The notes under the pieces were generated by a model. That model saw nothing but the letters and a program-made list of their open reading frames with translations. It made no database searches and was not told the DNA's origin. Positions 17,195 to 25,900 of a stretch of 64,000 nt of DNA are shown here, piece after piece. Positions within the stretch are counted from its first letter, which is position 1; each line of letters opens with the position of its first letter. This stretch comes from Lentzea sp. NBRC 102530. Lineage in GTDB: Bacteria; Actinomycetota; Actinomycetes; Mycobacteriales; Pseudonocardiaceae. Where the stretch lies: assembly GCF_030269365.1 (NCBI RefSeq), contig NZ_BSTF01000021.1, forward strand, positions 62,001 to 126,000, in the 5' to 3' direction. The translations under genes and the position numbers were made by a program.

Positions 17195-17285
17195 AGTCGT
17201 AAGGCTGTCAACGGTTTCACTCGAACGCGCTGGTGTGCTCCCCCGAGCAAGCGGTGGGGTGCGCCCTACTGGGATGATGTGACTC

Positions 17286-17501
17286 ATGCGGACGGTCGAG
17301 ATCTCCGAAGAGCCGATCAGGCTAGGGCAGTTCCTCAAGCTGGCGCAGCTGGCCGAGGACGGCGGGCACGCCAAAGAGCTCGTGGAGGACGGGGAAGTCC
17401 ACGTCAACGGCTCTGTGGAGCTGCGGCGCGGGGCTCAGCTGAGGCACGGTGACGTAGTGGTCGTCAACGGTGACGAAGTGCGCATTTCCGTTCGGCCGTA
17501 G
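17286..17501 (+). CDS. S4-domain RNA-binding protein (YbcJ-like)
   Basis: A 71-aa stand-alone S4 domain. The fold is seen as IRLGQFLKLAQLAEDGGHAK, LVEDGEVHVNGS and RRGAQLRHGDVVVVNG, the alpha-L loop-beta pattern that binds structured RNA. Relatives assist ribosomes or stalled translation, but no specific partner is evident. It is divergent from the DUF2306 gene and is the last gene before the exopolysaccharide locus. Confidence 0.85.
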   Translation: MRTVEISEEPIRLGQFLKLAQLAEDGGHAKELVEDGEVHVNGSVELRRGAQLRHGDVVVVNGDEVRISVRP

Positions 17502-17877
17502 CTCATTACTCCGTTCAGCGGTAAGTGCATGCACAATGGCAGTCGATCAGACTAGGGCCTGAAGGCCTGTTCTGAACGAACACCTCGCGACATACGTAAC
17601 CATTATGTCCCTTGTGGACATCTGGAAACGCGTTACGTCGCTTTGGTTTCCAGGTGGTGAGACGCGCGTCACGTCCGGTATTCGGACTTCGGGGAAACTT
17701 TTTTCCAGGGTCTGTAACGCCGATCCCGGTACGCGCGAATCACCGGTTGCGAGCTTCGGCTGCCGATCTAGTTCTGCGGCGTCCACGAAGATCGCGGAGT
17801 CCGAAGAATCAAGGTCCTCGGGGTGACCTGTGCACGTGCACGTCCGGAATCGCCGCTGAGCCGGGGAGATCAGAACG
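17502..17877. promoter_or_regulatory. 376-bp leader and promoter region of the exopolysaccharide locus
   Basis: No gene is seen here. The stretch is clearly less GC-rich than its surroundings. It contains small symmetric elements: GTGCATGCAC (17525-17534), ATGTCC/GGACAT (17605-17621), GGAAA/TTTCC (17693-17706) and the 12-bp palindrome GTGCACGTGCAC (17830-17841), 37 bp before the first EPS start. GGGGAGA precedes that ATG. I recognise no known riboswitch or JUMPStart element. Confidence 0.45.
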
Positions 17878-19371
17878 ATGAGTGAGCAGGTCCGCGCTAC
17901 CCGTGACGTCGACGGGCTGCGCTCCACGCTCAACACGCTGTCGGAACGCAGACAGACCCACCCACCCGTAGCGCGTTGGGAAAGTCGTTACCGCTATGCC
18001 GTGATCACCGCCGATGTGCTGACCGTTGCCCTGGTCGTCATCGCCGTCGGTGCCGTCATGAGCATGCGGCACACCGCTTTCGGTCCGCTTTCCCTCGCCT
18101 TGCTGGACATACTCACAGTAGTGCTCGTCGTCGGCTCGCTCGCGATCAACCGCGTGTGGCAGCCGGCGGTTCTCGGTCAGGGGGCCGAGGAGTTCCGAAG
18201 ACTCGGCCGGGGCTTGTTCGGTGCCGTCGTGGCGCTCGGCCTCGGAGCGCTCGCCGTCGACATCCCCGGCGCCCGCCTGTGGATCTTCGTCGTAGTACCC
18301 GCGATCGCCCTGGTCGCGTTCCCCATGCGCTACCTCCTGCGCCGCCCGCTGCACCGCGGCCGAAGTGAAGGACGTTTCCTGCTCTCGGTCCTCGCCGCGG
18401 GAAACCTGGACACCGTCGAGGACCTCATCCACCGCACCAAGCGCGTCGCCCACCTCGGCTGGCGCGTGGACGCGATCTGCACGATCGACGGCCGCGGCCG
18501 CTCCGGCACCGACGTCGACGGCGTGCCCGTCGTCGGCCAGCTGCGCGAGCTCGCCGAGCACGTCCGCCGCGGTGGGTACCGCATCGTCGCCGTCACGCCC
18601 GACGCCTACTGGACACCTCGCCGTCTCCAGCAGCTCGCGTGGGCACTCGAAGGCACCGGTGCCGAAATGGTCGTTTCGCCCGGACTCATGGAGGTCGCCG
18701 GCCCGCGACTGCACATGAGCGCCGTGCTCGGCATGCCACTGCTCCGCGTGAGCGAACCGGCACTGAGCGGATTCCGCCGACTGGTCAAGGAAGTCGTCGA
18801 CCGTGTGGGAGCGTTCCTCCTCCTCGTCCTGTTGGCACCGCTCATGTTCGCCGTCGCCGCGTTCGTCATGATCGACAGCCGGGGACCCGTGTTCTACCGC
18901 CAGAAGCGGGTCGGCAAGACCGGTGTGCCGTTCACGATCATCAAGTTCCGCACGATGGTGACCAACGCCGACGCGTTGCGCGCCAGGCTCGCCGCCGTCG
19001 ACGAAGGCAACGGCGTGCTGTTCAAGATGAAGAAGGACCCGCGCATCACCAAGGTCGGCACGTTCCTGCGCCGCTACTCGATCGACGAGCTGCCCCAGCT
19101 GTTCAACGTCCTCGCGGGCAGCATGTCGCTCGTCGGGCCGCGCCCACCGCTGCCGGAGGAGACGGCGAAGTACTCCTCGGACGTGCGGCGCCGGCTGCTG
19201 GTGAAGCCCGGGCTGACGGGTCTGTGGCAGGTGAGCGGACGCAGCGATCTCTCGTGGGAGGAGTCGGTGCGCCTCGACCTGCGCTACGTCGAGGACTGGT
19301 CGCTCGCCCTCGACCTCGTGATCATGTGGAAGACCTTCCGCGCCGTCTTCGGCGGCCAGGGGGCTTACTGA
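17878..19371 (+). CDS. initiating sugar-phosphate transferase (WbaP/WcaJ-type polyprenyl phosphoglycosyltransferase)
   Basis: This 497-aa membrane enzyme should start repeat-unit synthesis by moving a sugar-1-phosphate from a nucleotide sugar to undecaprenyl phosphate. It has four N-terminal membrane helices (about 38-150), a Rossmann-like CoA-binding fold (about 165-290), a hydrophobic hairpin (about 300-330) and the catalytic domain: GPVFYRQKRVGKTGVPF, IIKFRTM, RRYSIDELPQLFNVL, MSLVGPRPPLPEE and KPGLTGLWQVSGRSDLSWEE. These are the hallmark motifs of monotopic phosphoglycosyltransferases. Its stop shares a base with the next start (TGATG), so three genes form a tight operon. The sugar is not readable from sequence. 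Confidence 0.93.
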   Translation: MSEQVRATRDVDGLRSTLNTLSERRQTHPPVARWESRYRYAVITADVLTVALVVIAVGAVMSMRHTAFGPLSLALLDILTVVLVVGSLAINRVWQPAVLGQGAEEFRRLGRGLFGAVVALGLGALAVDIPGARLWIFVVVPAIALVAFPMRYLLRRPLHRGRSEGRFLLSVLAAGNLDTVEDLIHRTKRVAHLGWRVDAICTIDGRGRSGTDVDGVPVVGQLRELAEHVRRGGYRIVAVTPDAYWTPRRLQQLAWALEGTGAEMVVSPGLMEVAGPRLHMSAVLGMPLLRVSEPALSGFRRLVKEVVDRVGAFLLLVLLAPLMFAVAAFVMIDSRGPVFYRQKRVGKTGVPFTIIKFRTMVTNADALRARLAAVDEGNGVLFKMKKDPRITKVGTFLRRYSIDELPQLFNVLAGSMSLVGPRPPLPEETAKYSSDVRRRLLVKPGLTGLWQVSGRSDLSWEESVRLDLRYVEDWSLALDLVIMWKTFRAVFGGQGAY

Positions 19372-20408
19372 TGGGGAACCAAGACGTGATTGGCCTTGCT
19401 GTCATCGGAGCCGGGTACTGGGGGCCGAACCTCGTTCGCAACGCCCAGGCCACCCCGGCGCTGCGCCTGCGTTACCTGTGCGACCTCGACGTCGAGAAGG
19501 CTCAGCGGGTGCTGGGGGAGTACTCGACCGTCCGCGCGACCGCCTCGCTCGACGAGGTGCTCGCCGACCCCGAGGTGCACGCCGTCGCGATCGCCACGCC
19601 CGCGGCGACGCACCTGCCGGTCGCCCTGGCGGCGCTCGAAGCCGGCAAGCACGTGCTCGTGGAGAAGCCGCTCGCGGCCAACTTCGAGGACGGCCGCAAG
19701 CTCGTCGAGACCGCCGAGCAGCGCGGCCTCACGCTGATGCTGGACCACACCTTCGCGTACACGTCGTCGGTGCAGCACCTGCGCAAGATCATCCGCGGTG
19801 GCGAGATCGGTGACATCCAGTACATCGACTCGGTGCGCATCAATCTCGGTCTGGTGCAGCCCGACGTCGACGTGCTGTGGGACCTCGCCCCGCACGACCT
19901 GTCGATCTTCGAGGCGATCCTGCCCGACGACGTCGTCCCGGTGGAGGTCGCGGCCCACGGCTCCGACCCGATCGGCGCGGGCGTCGCGTGCGTCGGTCAC
20001 CTCACCGTGCGCCTGTCCAACGGGGCGATCACGCACGTGCACGTGAACTGGCTGTCGCCCACCAAGATCCGCACGATGGTCATCGGCGGTTCGCAGCGCA
20101 CGGTCGTGTGGGACGACAACAACCCGGCGCAGCGACTGTCCATTTACGACCGCGGCGTCGAGCACTCGAAGGAACAGCAGACGATCTCCTACCGCACCGG
20201 CGACATGGTCGCGCCGGCGTTGCTGGAGCGCGAGGCGCTGCGCACGATGATGGCGGAGTTCGCCGCGTCCATCACCGAGAAGCGCCCCCCGCTGACCGAC
20301 GGCCGCGCGGGTCTGCGCGTGCTCGCCGTCCTGGAGGCCGCGTCGGAGTCACTGCGCTCCGGCGGGCTCTTCGTTCCCGTTCAACAAGTTGAAGGCAGGG
20401 TTTCCTGA
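19371..20408 (+). CDS. Gfo/Idh/MocA oxidoreductase (WbpB/WlbA-like)
   Basis: A 345-aa NAD(P)-dependent sugar dehydrogenase. The Rossmann motif is LAVIGAGYWGPNLVRN, the family motif is LVEKPLAANF near residue 100, and the substrate-binding half contains WDLAPHDLSIFEAIL. WbpB/WlbA members oxidise UDP-GlcNAcA to the 3-keto sugar, which a DegT aminotransferase then aminates; homologues for both later steps are in this locus (28401 and 29480). The specific assignment rests on gene context. It overlaps the genes on both sides by one base. Confidence 0.85.
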   Translation: MGNQDVIGLAVIGAGYWGPNLVRNAQATPALRLRYLCDLDVEKAQRVLGEYSTVRATASLDEVLADPEVHAVAIATPAATHLPVALAALEAGKHVLVEKPLAANFEDGRKLVETAEQRGLTLMLDHTFAYTSSVQHLRKIIRGGEIGDIQYIDSVRINLGLVQPDVDVLWDLAPHDLSIFEAILPDDVVPVEVAAHGSDPIGAGVACVGHLTVRLSNGAITHVHVNWLSPTKIRTMVIGGSQRTVVWDDNNPAQRLSIYDRGVEHSKEQQTISYRTGDMVAPALLEREALRTMMAEFAASITEKRPPLTDGRAGLRVLAVLEAASESLRSGGLFVPVQQVEGRVS

Positions 20409-21403
20409 TGTCGGCACAACCGATTGCCGGACAGCGCGCGCTCGTCACGGGCGGCGCTGGCACGATCGGCTCCTCGGTGGTGGACCAGCTCGTCGAGGCC
20501 GGCGCGGCCGAGGTCGTCGTGCTCGACAACTTCGTGCGCGGCCGCCGGGAGAACCTGGCCTCCGCGCTGGAGTCCGGTGTCGTCCGCATCGTCGAGGGCG
20601 ACATCAACGACAAGGCGCTGGTGCGCGAGCTGACCGAGGGCAAGGACCTCGTCTTCCACCTCGCGGCCATCCGCATCACCCAGTGCGCCGAGGAACCGCG
20701 GCTCGCGCTGGAGTGCCTGGTCGACGGCACGTTCACGATCCTGGAGGCCGCCGCGGCCGCCGGCGTGAAGAAGGTCATCGCGTCGTCGTCGGCCTCGGTC
20801 TACGGCCTCGCGGAGTCGTTCCCCACGAACGAACGGCACCACCCGTACAACAACGACACCTTCTACGGCGCCGCGAAGGCGTTCAACGAAGGCATGTTGC
20901 GCAGCTTCAAGGCCATGTACGACCTCGACTACGTGGCGCTGCGCTACTTCAACGTGTACGGACCGCGGATGGACGTCCACGGCCTGTACACCGAGGTGCT
21001 CATCCGCTGGATGGAGCGCATCGTCGACGGCAAGTCGCCGCTCATCTTCGGCGACGGCGCCCAGACGATGGACTTCGTGCACGTGCACGACATCGCGCGC
21101 GCCAACATCCTCGCGGCCAAGGCGCCGGTCACGGACACGGTGTACAACATCGCGTCCTCGAAGGAGACCTCGCTCAAGGAACTCGCCCTCGCGTTGCTCG
21201 CGGCGATGGACTCCGACCTGCCCCTGGAGCACGGCCCCGAGCGGAAGGTGAACGGCGTGACGCGCCGGCTCGCCGACATCAGCCTCGCGGCCACCGAGCT
21301 CGGGTGGAAGCCCGAGATCGAGATGGACGGCGGGCTGCGCGACCTCGTCGCGTGGTGGCGGGCCGAGAAGGCCGCCGCCGACAAGGCCGCCGAGAACGCC
21401 TGA
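20408..21403 (+). CDS. NAD-dependent nucleotide-sugar epimerase/dehydratase
   Basis: A 331-aa extended-SDR protein. It has TGGAGTIG for NAD binding, an SSSASVYG strand with the catalytic Ser, and FYGAAKAFNE with the YxxxK pair; FNVYGPRMDV is typical of UDP-GlcNAc or UDP-glucose 4-epimerases. It probably epimerises a UDP-sugar for the polysaccharide. It is translationally coupled to the oxidoreductase. A strong hairpin follows 25 bp after the stop. Confidence 0.85.
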   Translation: MSAQPIAGQRALVTGGAGTIGSSVVDQLVEAGAAEVVVLDNFVRGRRENLASALESGVVRIVEGDINDKALVRELTEGKDLVFHLAAIRITQCAEEPRLALECLVDGTFTILEAAAAAGVKKVIASSSASVYGLAESFPTNERHHPYNNDTFYGAAKAFNEGMLRSFKAMYDLDYVALRYFNVYGPRMDVHGLYTEVLIRWMERIVDGKSPLIFGDGAQTMDFVHVHDIARANILAAKAPVTDTVYNIASSKETSLKELALALLAAMDSDLPLEHGPERKVNGVTRRLADISLAATELGWKPEIEMDGGLRDLVAWWRAEKAAADKAAENA

Positions 21404-21428
21404 ACCAGCGACAACAACACGCACGACC

Positions 21429-21465
21429 GCGATCGCGGTGGCCTTTCGCAGGCCGCCGCGATCGC
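21429..21465. terminator. long hairpin after the epimerase
   Basis: A 16-bp stem (GCGATCGCGGTGGCCT at 21429-21444 with 21450-21465) contains one G-T wobble and a 5-base loop. It has no T run. It may stop or attenuate the three-gene operon. The rest of the 282-bp gap to the aminotransferase contains a direct repeat GCACGCTCGT (two copies about 30 bp apart) and no gene. Confidence 0.65.
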
Positions 21466-21685
21466 ACCGCAAGATCCGCACGCTCGTAAGGCCCGCAGAA
21501 CCCCGCACGCTCGTTGGCGTGCAGCGAGTAGCCGCACGTCCGTTCGTGCGCCCAGACCGCGGGCGCGGCCGACACCCCCAGGTCCGCCGCGTCCGCACCC
21601 CCTTCGCGGTCGCCGCTCTGCTCCACCCGCCGTCGAGCAGAGCGGCGGCCGCGGACACCCATTCCGCTGACGAAGAGGTAGAGCT

Positions 21686-22825
21686 TTGATCCCGGTGATG
21701 CGGCCGTTGCTCGGCGAAGAAGAGGCGCTCGCCGCCGCCGAGGCCGTCCGGTCCGGCTGGGTGGCGCAGGGCCCCCGAGTCCGCGAGTTCGAAGAAGCCT
21801 TCGCCGCGTCCGTCGGCGCGCGGCACGGTGTCGCGGTGTCGTCGTGCACCACGGGCCTGCACCTCGCCGTGCACCTGCTCGGCATCGGCGCCGGCGACGA
21901 GGTCGTCGTGCCGTCGCTGAGCTTCATCGCCACGGCCAACTCCGTGCGCTACACCGGCGCGACCCCGGTCTTCGCCGACGTCGAGGTCGAGACCGGCAAC
22001 CTCAGCGCGTCCACGGTGGAGTCCGTGCTGACCGGCCGGACCCGCGCGGTCATGGTCGTGCACCAGGCCGGCGTGCCCGCCGACGTCGACGCCATCAAGG
22101 CGTTGTGCGAACCGCGCGGCATCGCGGTCATCGAGGACGCGGCCTGCGCCGCGGGTTCGACCTACAAGGGCAAACCCGTCGGCACGAACGCCACGGTCGC
22201 CGCCTGGTCGTTCCACCCCCGCAAGCTCCTCACCACCGGTGAGGGCGGCATGGTCACCGTCGACGACGCCGAGTGGGCCACGCGGCTCAAGCGCCTGCGC
22301 GAGCATGGCATGAGCGTCTCGGCGGCCGACCGCCACCACGGTGGTAGCGCCGTCATCGAGCAGTACCTGGAGACGGCGTTCAACTACCGCATGACGGACA
22401 TCCAGGCCGCGGTCGGGCTGGTGCAGCTGTCCAAACTGGACGCGATCATCGCCCGTCGCCGTGAGTTGGCCGCCCGCTACCACGAGCTGCTCGCCGAGAC
22501 GGGCATCGAGACCGTTCGTGACCCTGAGTACGGGACGACCAACTACCAGTCGTTCTGGGTCTGGCTGCCGGAAGGCGCGTACCGCCAGGAAGTGCTTGCG
22601 GGCCTTGCGGAACGCGGCGTGAGCGCACGGCGCGGAATCATGGCGTCACACCTCGAACCCGCCTACGAGGGACATCCCGCCGCGAACCTCCCGGTGACGG
22701 AGGCGTTCACCAGCCGGACGCTGATCCTGCCGCTGTTCCACGACATGACCGAGTCCGAACAGGACACCGTCGTGTCAGCGTTGTCGGAAACTCTCCACAC
22801 ATCCCAACTGACCGTGCGTGGTTGA
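21686..22825 (+). CDS. DegT/DnrJ/EryC1/StrS-family sugar aminotransferase (first copy)
   Basis: A 379-aa PLP enzyme that should aminate a keto-sugar nucleotide. Family landmarks are SSCTTGLHLAVHLLGIGAGD, VVVPSLSFIATANSV, VIEDAACAAGS and the PLP lysine Lys180 in SFHPRKLLTTGEGGM. It resembles the PseC/ArnB-like branch more than the WbpE-like copy at 28401, so the locus probably makes two amino sugars. Start is TTG at 21686 (MIPVMRPLLG) with AAGAGG nearby. It is followed by a weak hairpin (22820-22842) and the giant secreted protein. Confidence 0.87.
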   Translation: MIPVMRPLLGEEEALAAAEAVRSGWVAQGPRVREFEEAFAASVGARHGVAVSSCTTGLHLAVHLLGIGAGDEVVVPSLSFIATANSVRYTGATPVFADVEVETGNLSASTVESVLTGRTRAVMVVHQAGVPADVDAIKALCEPRGIAVIEDAACAAGSTYKGKPVGTNATVAAWSFHPRKLLTTGEGGMVTVDDAEWATRLKRLREHGMSVSAADRHHGGSAVIEQYLETAFNYRMTDIQAAVGLVQLSKLDAIIARRRELAARYHELLAETGIETVRDPEYGTTNYQSFWVWLPEGAYRQEVLAGLAERGVSARRGIMASHLEPAYEGHPAANLPVTEAFTSRTLILPLFHDMTESEQDTVVSALSETLHTSQLTVRG

Positions 22826-22842
22826 AAGATAAAGATTCAACC
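22820..22842. terminator. weak hairpin after the aminotransferase
   Basis: GGTTGAA (22820-22826) and TTCAACC (22836-22842) form a 7-bp stem overlapping the stop codon. It is short and has no T run directly after it. A TTGACA at 22863 lies just downstream and may be part of a promoter for the next gene, but no convincing -10 was found. Confidence 0.35.
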
Positions 22843-22973
22843 CTCACTGGAACATTTTTGTGTTGACACGTAACAGTTATAACCAGATCGCCGACGTTCG
22901 GAGTAGCAGCCCTGTGCTGTCCAGCGTAGTGCGCGGATCACACACGGTAACTCCGTCCGAGAGGTGAAACCCA

Positions 22974-25900
22974 ATGGTGGCTCAGCAGTCGCGTCTCGTG
23001 CGGGTGCTTGTGATCACGGCATTAATCGCATCCACGATGTTCGTGCTCGGGGTCTTCAACCCCGGCAAGGCCAACGCCGCCCCGTGTGACTTCCCCGTCA
23101 CCAACAAGGTCGCGTGTGAGAACACGCAGACGGGCGCGGACGACTGGCAGGCGCAGTACCGGGACGACACGATCCTCGGGTACACGACGGACATCAGCTA
23201 CAACGTGGGTCAGACCGTCAGCTTCAAGATGCTGACGTCGGCCTCGTCGTACAAGCTCGACATCTACCGGATGGGTTGGTACAACGGCAAGGGCGCCCGC
23301 TACATGGGCACGGTCCAGCGCAACACCCCGCAGAACCAGCCACCATGCCTGCGGGAAGAAGCGAGCGCGCTGATCGACTGCGGCAACTGGGCCGTCTCCC
23401 TCACCTGGAACATCCCGTCGACCGCGGTGTCCGGCATCTACTACGTGCGCATGACGCGCAACGACACCGGCGCCGAGAACGAGATGGCGTTCGTCGTCCG
23501 CGACGACAGCTCGCAGTCGAAGATCTTCTTCCAGACCTCCGACGCCACCTGGGTCGCCTACAACCGCTACGGCGGCAACAGCCTCTACTTCGGTGACGGC
23601 CCCGGCCAGGGCGGTTCCTCGTACAAGGTCAGCTACAACCGCCCGTACACCGGCGGCGACGGCGACGAGAACTTCATCTTCAACGCCGAGTACCCGATGC
23701 TCAGGTTCCTGGAGCGCAACGGGTACGACATGAGCTACACGACCGACGTCGACTCCGCGCGCCGCGGGCACCTCATCAAGAACCACAAGGTGTTCATGGC
23801 GGTCGGCCACGACGAGTACTGGTCGAACGAGCAGTGGAACAACGTGATGGCCGCCCGTGACGCGGGTGTGCACATGGCGTTCCTGACCGGCAACGAGATC
23901 TTCTGGAAGACCCGGTACGACAAGAGCATGGACTCCTCCCAGACGGACTGGCGCACCATCGTCTGCTACAAGGAGACCAAGGGCGCCCAGAACGACGGCA
24001 CGAACACGTGGACCGGCACCTGGAGAGACCCGAGGTACAGCCCGCCGCAGGACGGCGGCAGACCCGAGAACGCCCTGCTCGGCAACATGTTCACCGTCAA
24101 CGGCAGGCGGGACGACTCGCTCCAGGTCCCGGCCGCGTACGGCAAGATGCGGCTCTGGCGCAACACCGACCTGGTGAACCTCGCCGCCGGCACCACGTAC
24201 ACGTTCCAGCCCGGCACGCTGGGCTACGAGTGGAACACCGTCTACGACAACGGCTTCCAGCCCGCCGGCGTCGCGCAGATGTCGCGCACGACGGTGAACC
24301 TCGACGGCTACTACGCGCTGAAGAACTACGGCGACGAGTACGGCTCCAGCACCGAGACGCACGCCATCACCTACTACCGCGCACCCTCGGGCGCGCTGGT
24401 GTTCGGCGCGGGCACGGTGCAGTGGGCGTGGGGCGTGGACGACGAGCACGCGTTCCTCACCAACACGCCGACGTCGGACAAGCGGATCAAGCAGGCCACG
24501 GTCAACTTCCTCGCGGACATGGGCGTGCAGCCCTACCAGCTGTGGGCGGCCGACCAGCTGACGATCTCCGGCGCCATCAACGACAACGCGGCGCCGGGCG
24601 TGCAGATCACGACCCTGCCGGCGCAGTCGACGGTCGGCCAGCCCTACACCTTCGGCGGCACCGTCATCGACGCCGCGGGCAGGGTGGCGGGCGTCGAGGT
24701 CTCGACCGACGGCGGCACCCGCTGGCACTACGCCACCTGGCAGGCCGGGCAGACGTCGTGGAGCTACACGTACACGCCGAACCAGTCCGGCACGGCACAG
24801 CTGCGGGTCCGCGCGGTCGACGATTCGCTGAACCTGTCGGCTCCCGTCAGCGCGACCCCGAACGTCACCGCGAAGACCTGCCCGTGCGGCATGTTCGCGG
24901 GCAACGAGGTCCCGAAGGTCACCTCCGCCGACGACAGCTCGCAGCTCGAGCTCGGTGTGAAGTGGCGGGCCGCGAGCAACGGTTACGTCCGCGGCGTCAA
25001 GTTCTACAAGGGCACCGGCAACACCGGCACGCACACCGGCAGCCTCTGGTCGAGCAACGGTGACCTCCTGGCCACCGGCACGTTCACCAACGAGAGCCCG
25101 ACGGGGTGGCAGACGCTGCTCTTCCCGCAGCCGGTCGCGGTGAACGCCAACACCACCTACATCGTCAGCTACTACACGCCGACCGGGCACTTCGCGTACG
25201 ACACCGGCGGCTTCTACCAGCAGCAGGCGTACATGCAGCCGATCACCGGCCTGCAGTCCGGTGTGGACGGACCGAACGGCGTCTTCCGCTTCGGCGCCGG
25301 CTTCCCGAACCAGACGTTCGACCACACCAACTACTGGGTCGACGTGGTGTGGGCGACGGACCCCGGTCCCGACACCCGCGCGCCGATCCAGAGCGCGATG
25401 TCCCCGGTGGCCAACGCCGGTTCCGTCGCGCTGAACACCACGGTGTCCGGCACGTTCGACGAGAACGTGACCCTCTCCTCGGCCCAGGTCACGGTGACGG
25501 GCCCGAGCGGTGCGGTCACGGGCACCAAGGCGATCTCCAACGACGCCCGCACGATCACGTTCACGCCGTCGGCGCCTCTGGCGGCGGCCACGTCCTACAC
25601 CGTCGCGATGAGGGCGGCGGACGCGGCGGGGAACCTGTCCACACAGTCGAACTGGACGTTCACGACAGGCTCGCCGCGCCCGGCGACCTGCCCGTGCACC
25701 GTCTGGGACGACTTCGCGGCACCGGCCGTGATCGACTCCGGTGACACCACCGCGGTCGAGCTCGGCACCAAGGTGCGGTTCGACGGCAAGGGCGAGGTCC
25801 TCGGCGTCCGCTTCTACAAGGGCACCGGCAACACCGGCACGCACACCGGCAGCCTCTGGACCTCCACGGGCCTGCTGCTCGCGACCGGCACGTTCACGGC

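Noticed and set aside
17502-17877. Possible riboswitch or JUMPStart element before the EPS genes
   Set aside because: I could not find a conserved riboswitch core or the JUMPStart/ops sequence; only short palindromes are present.
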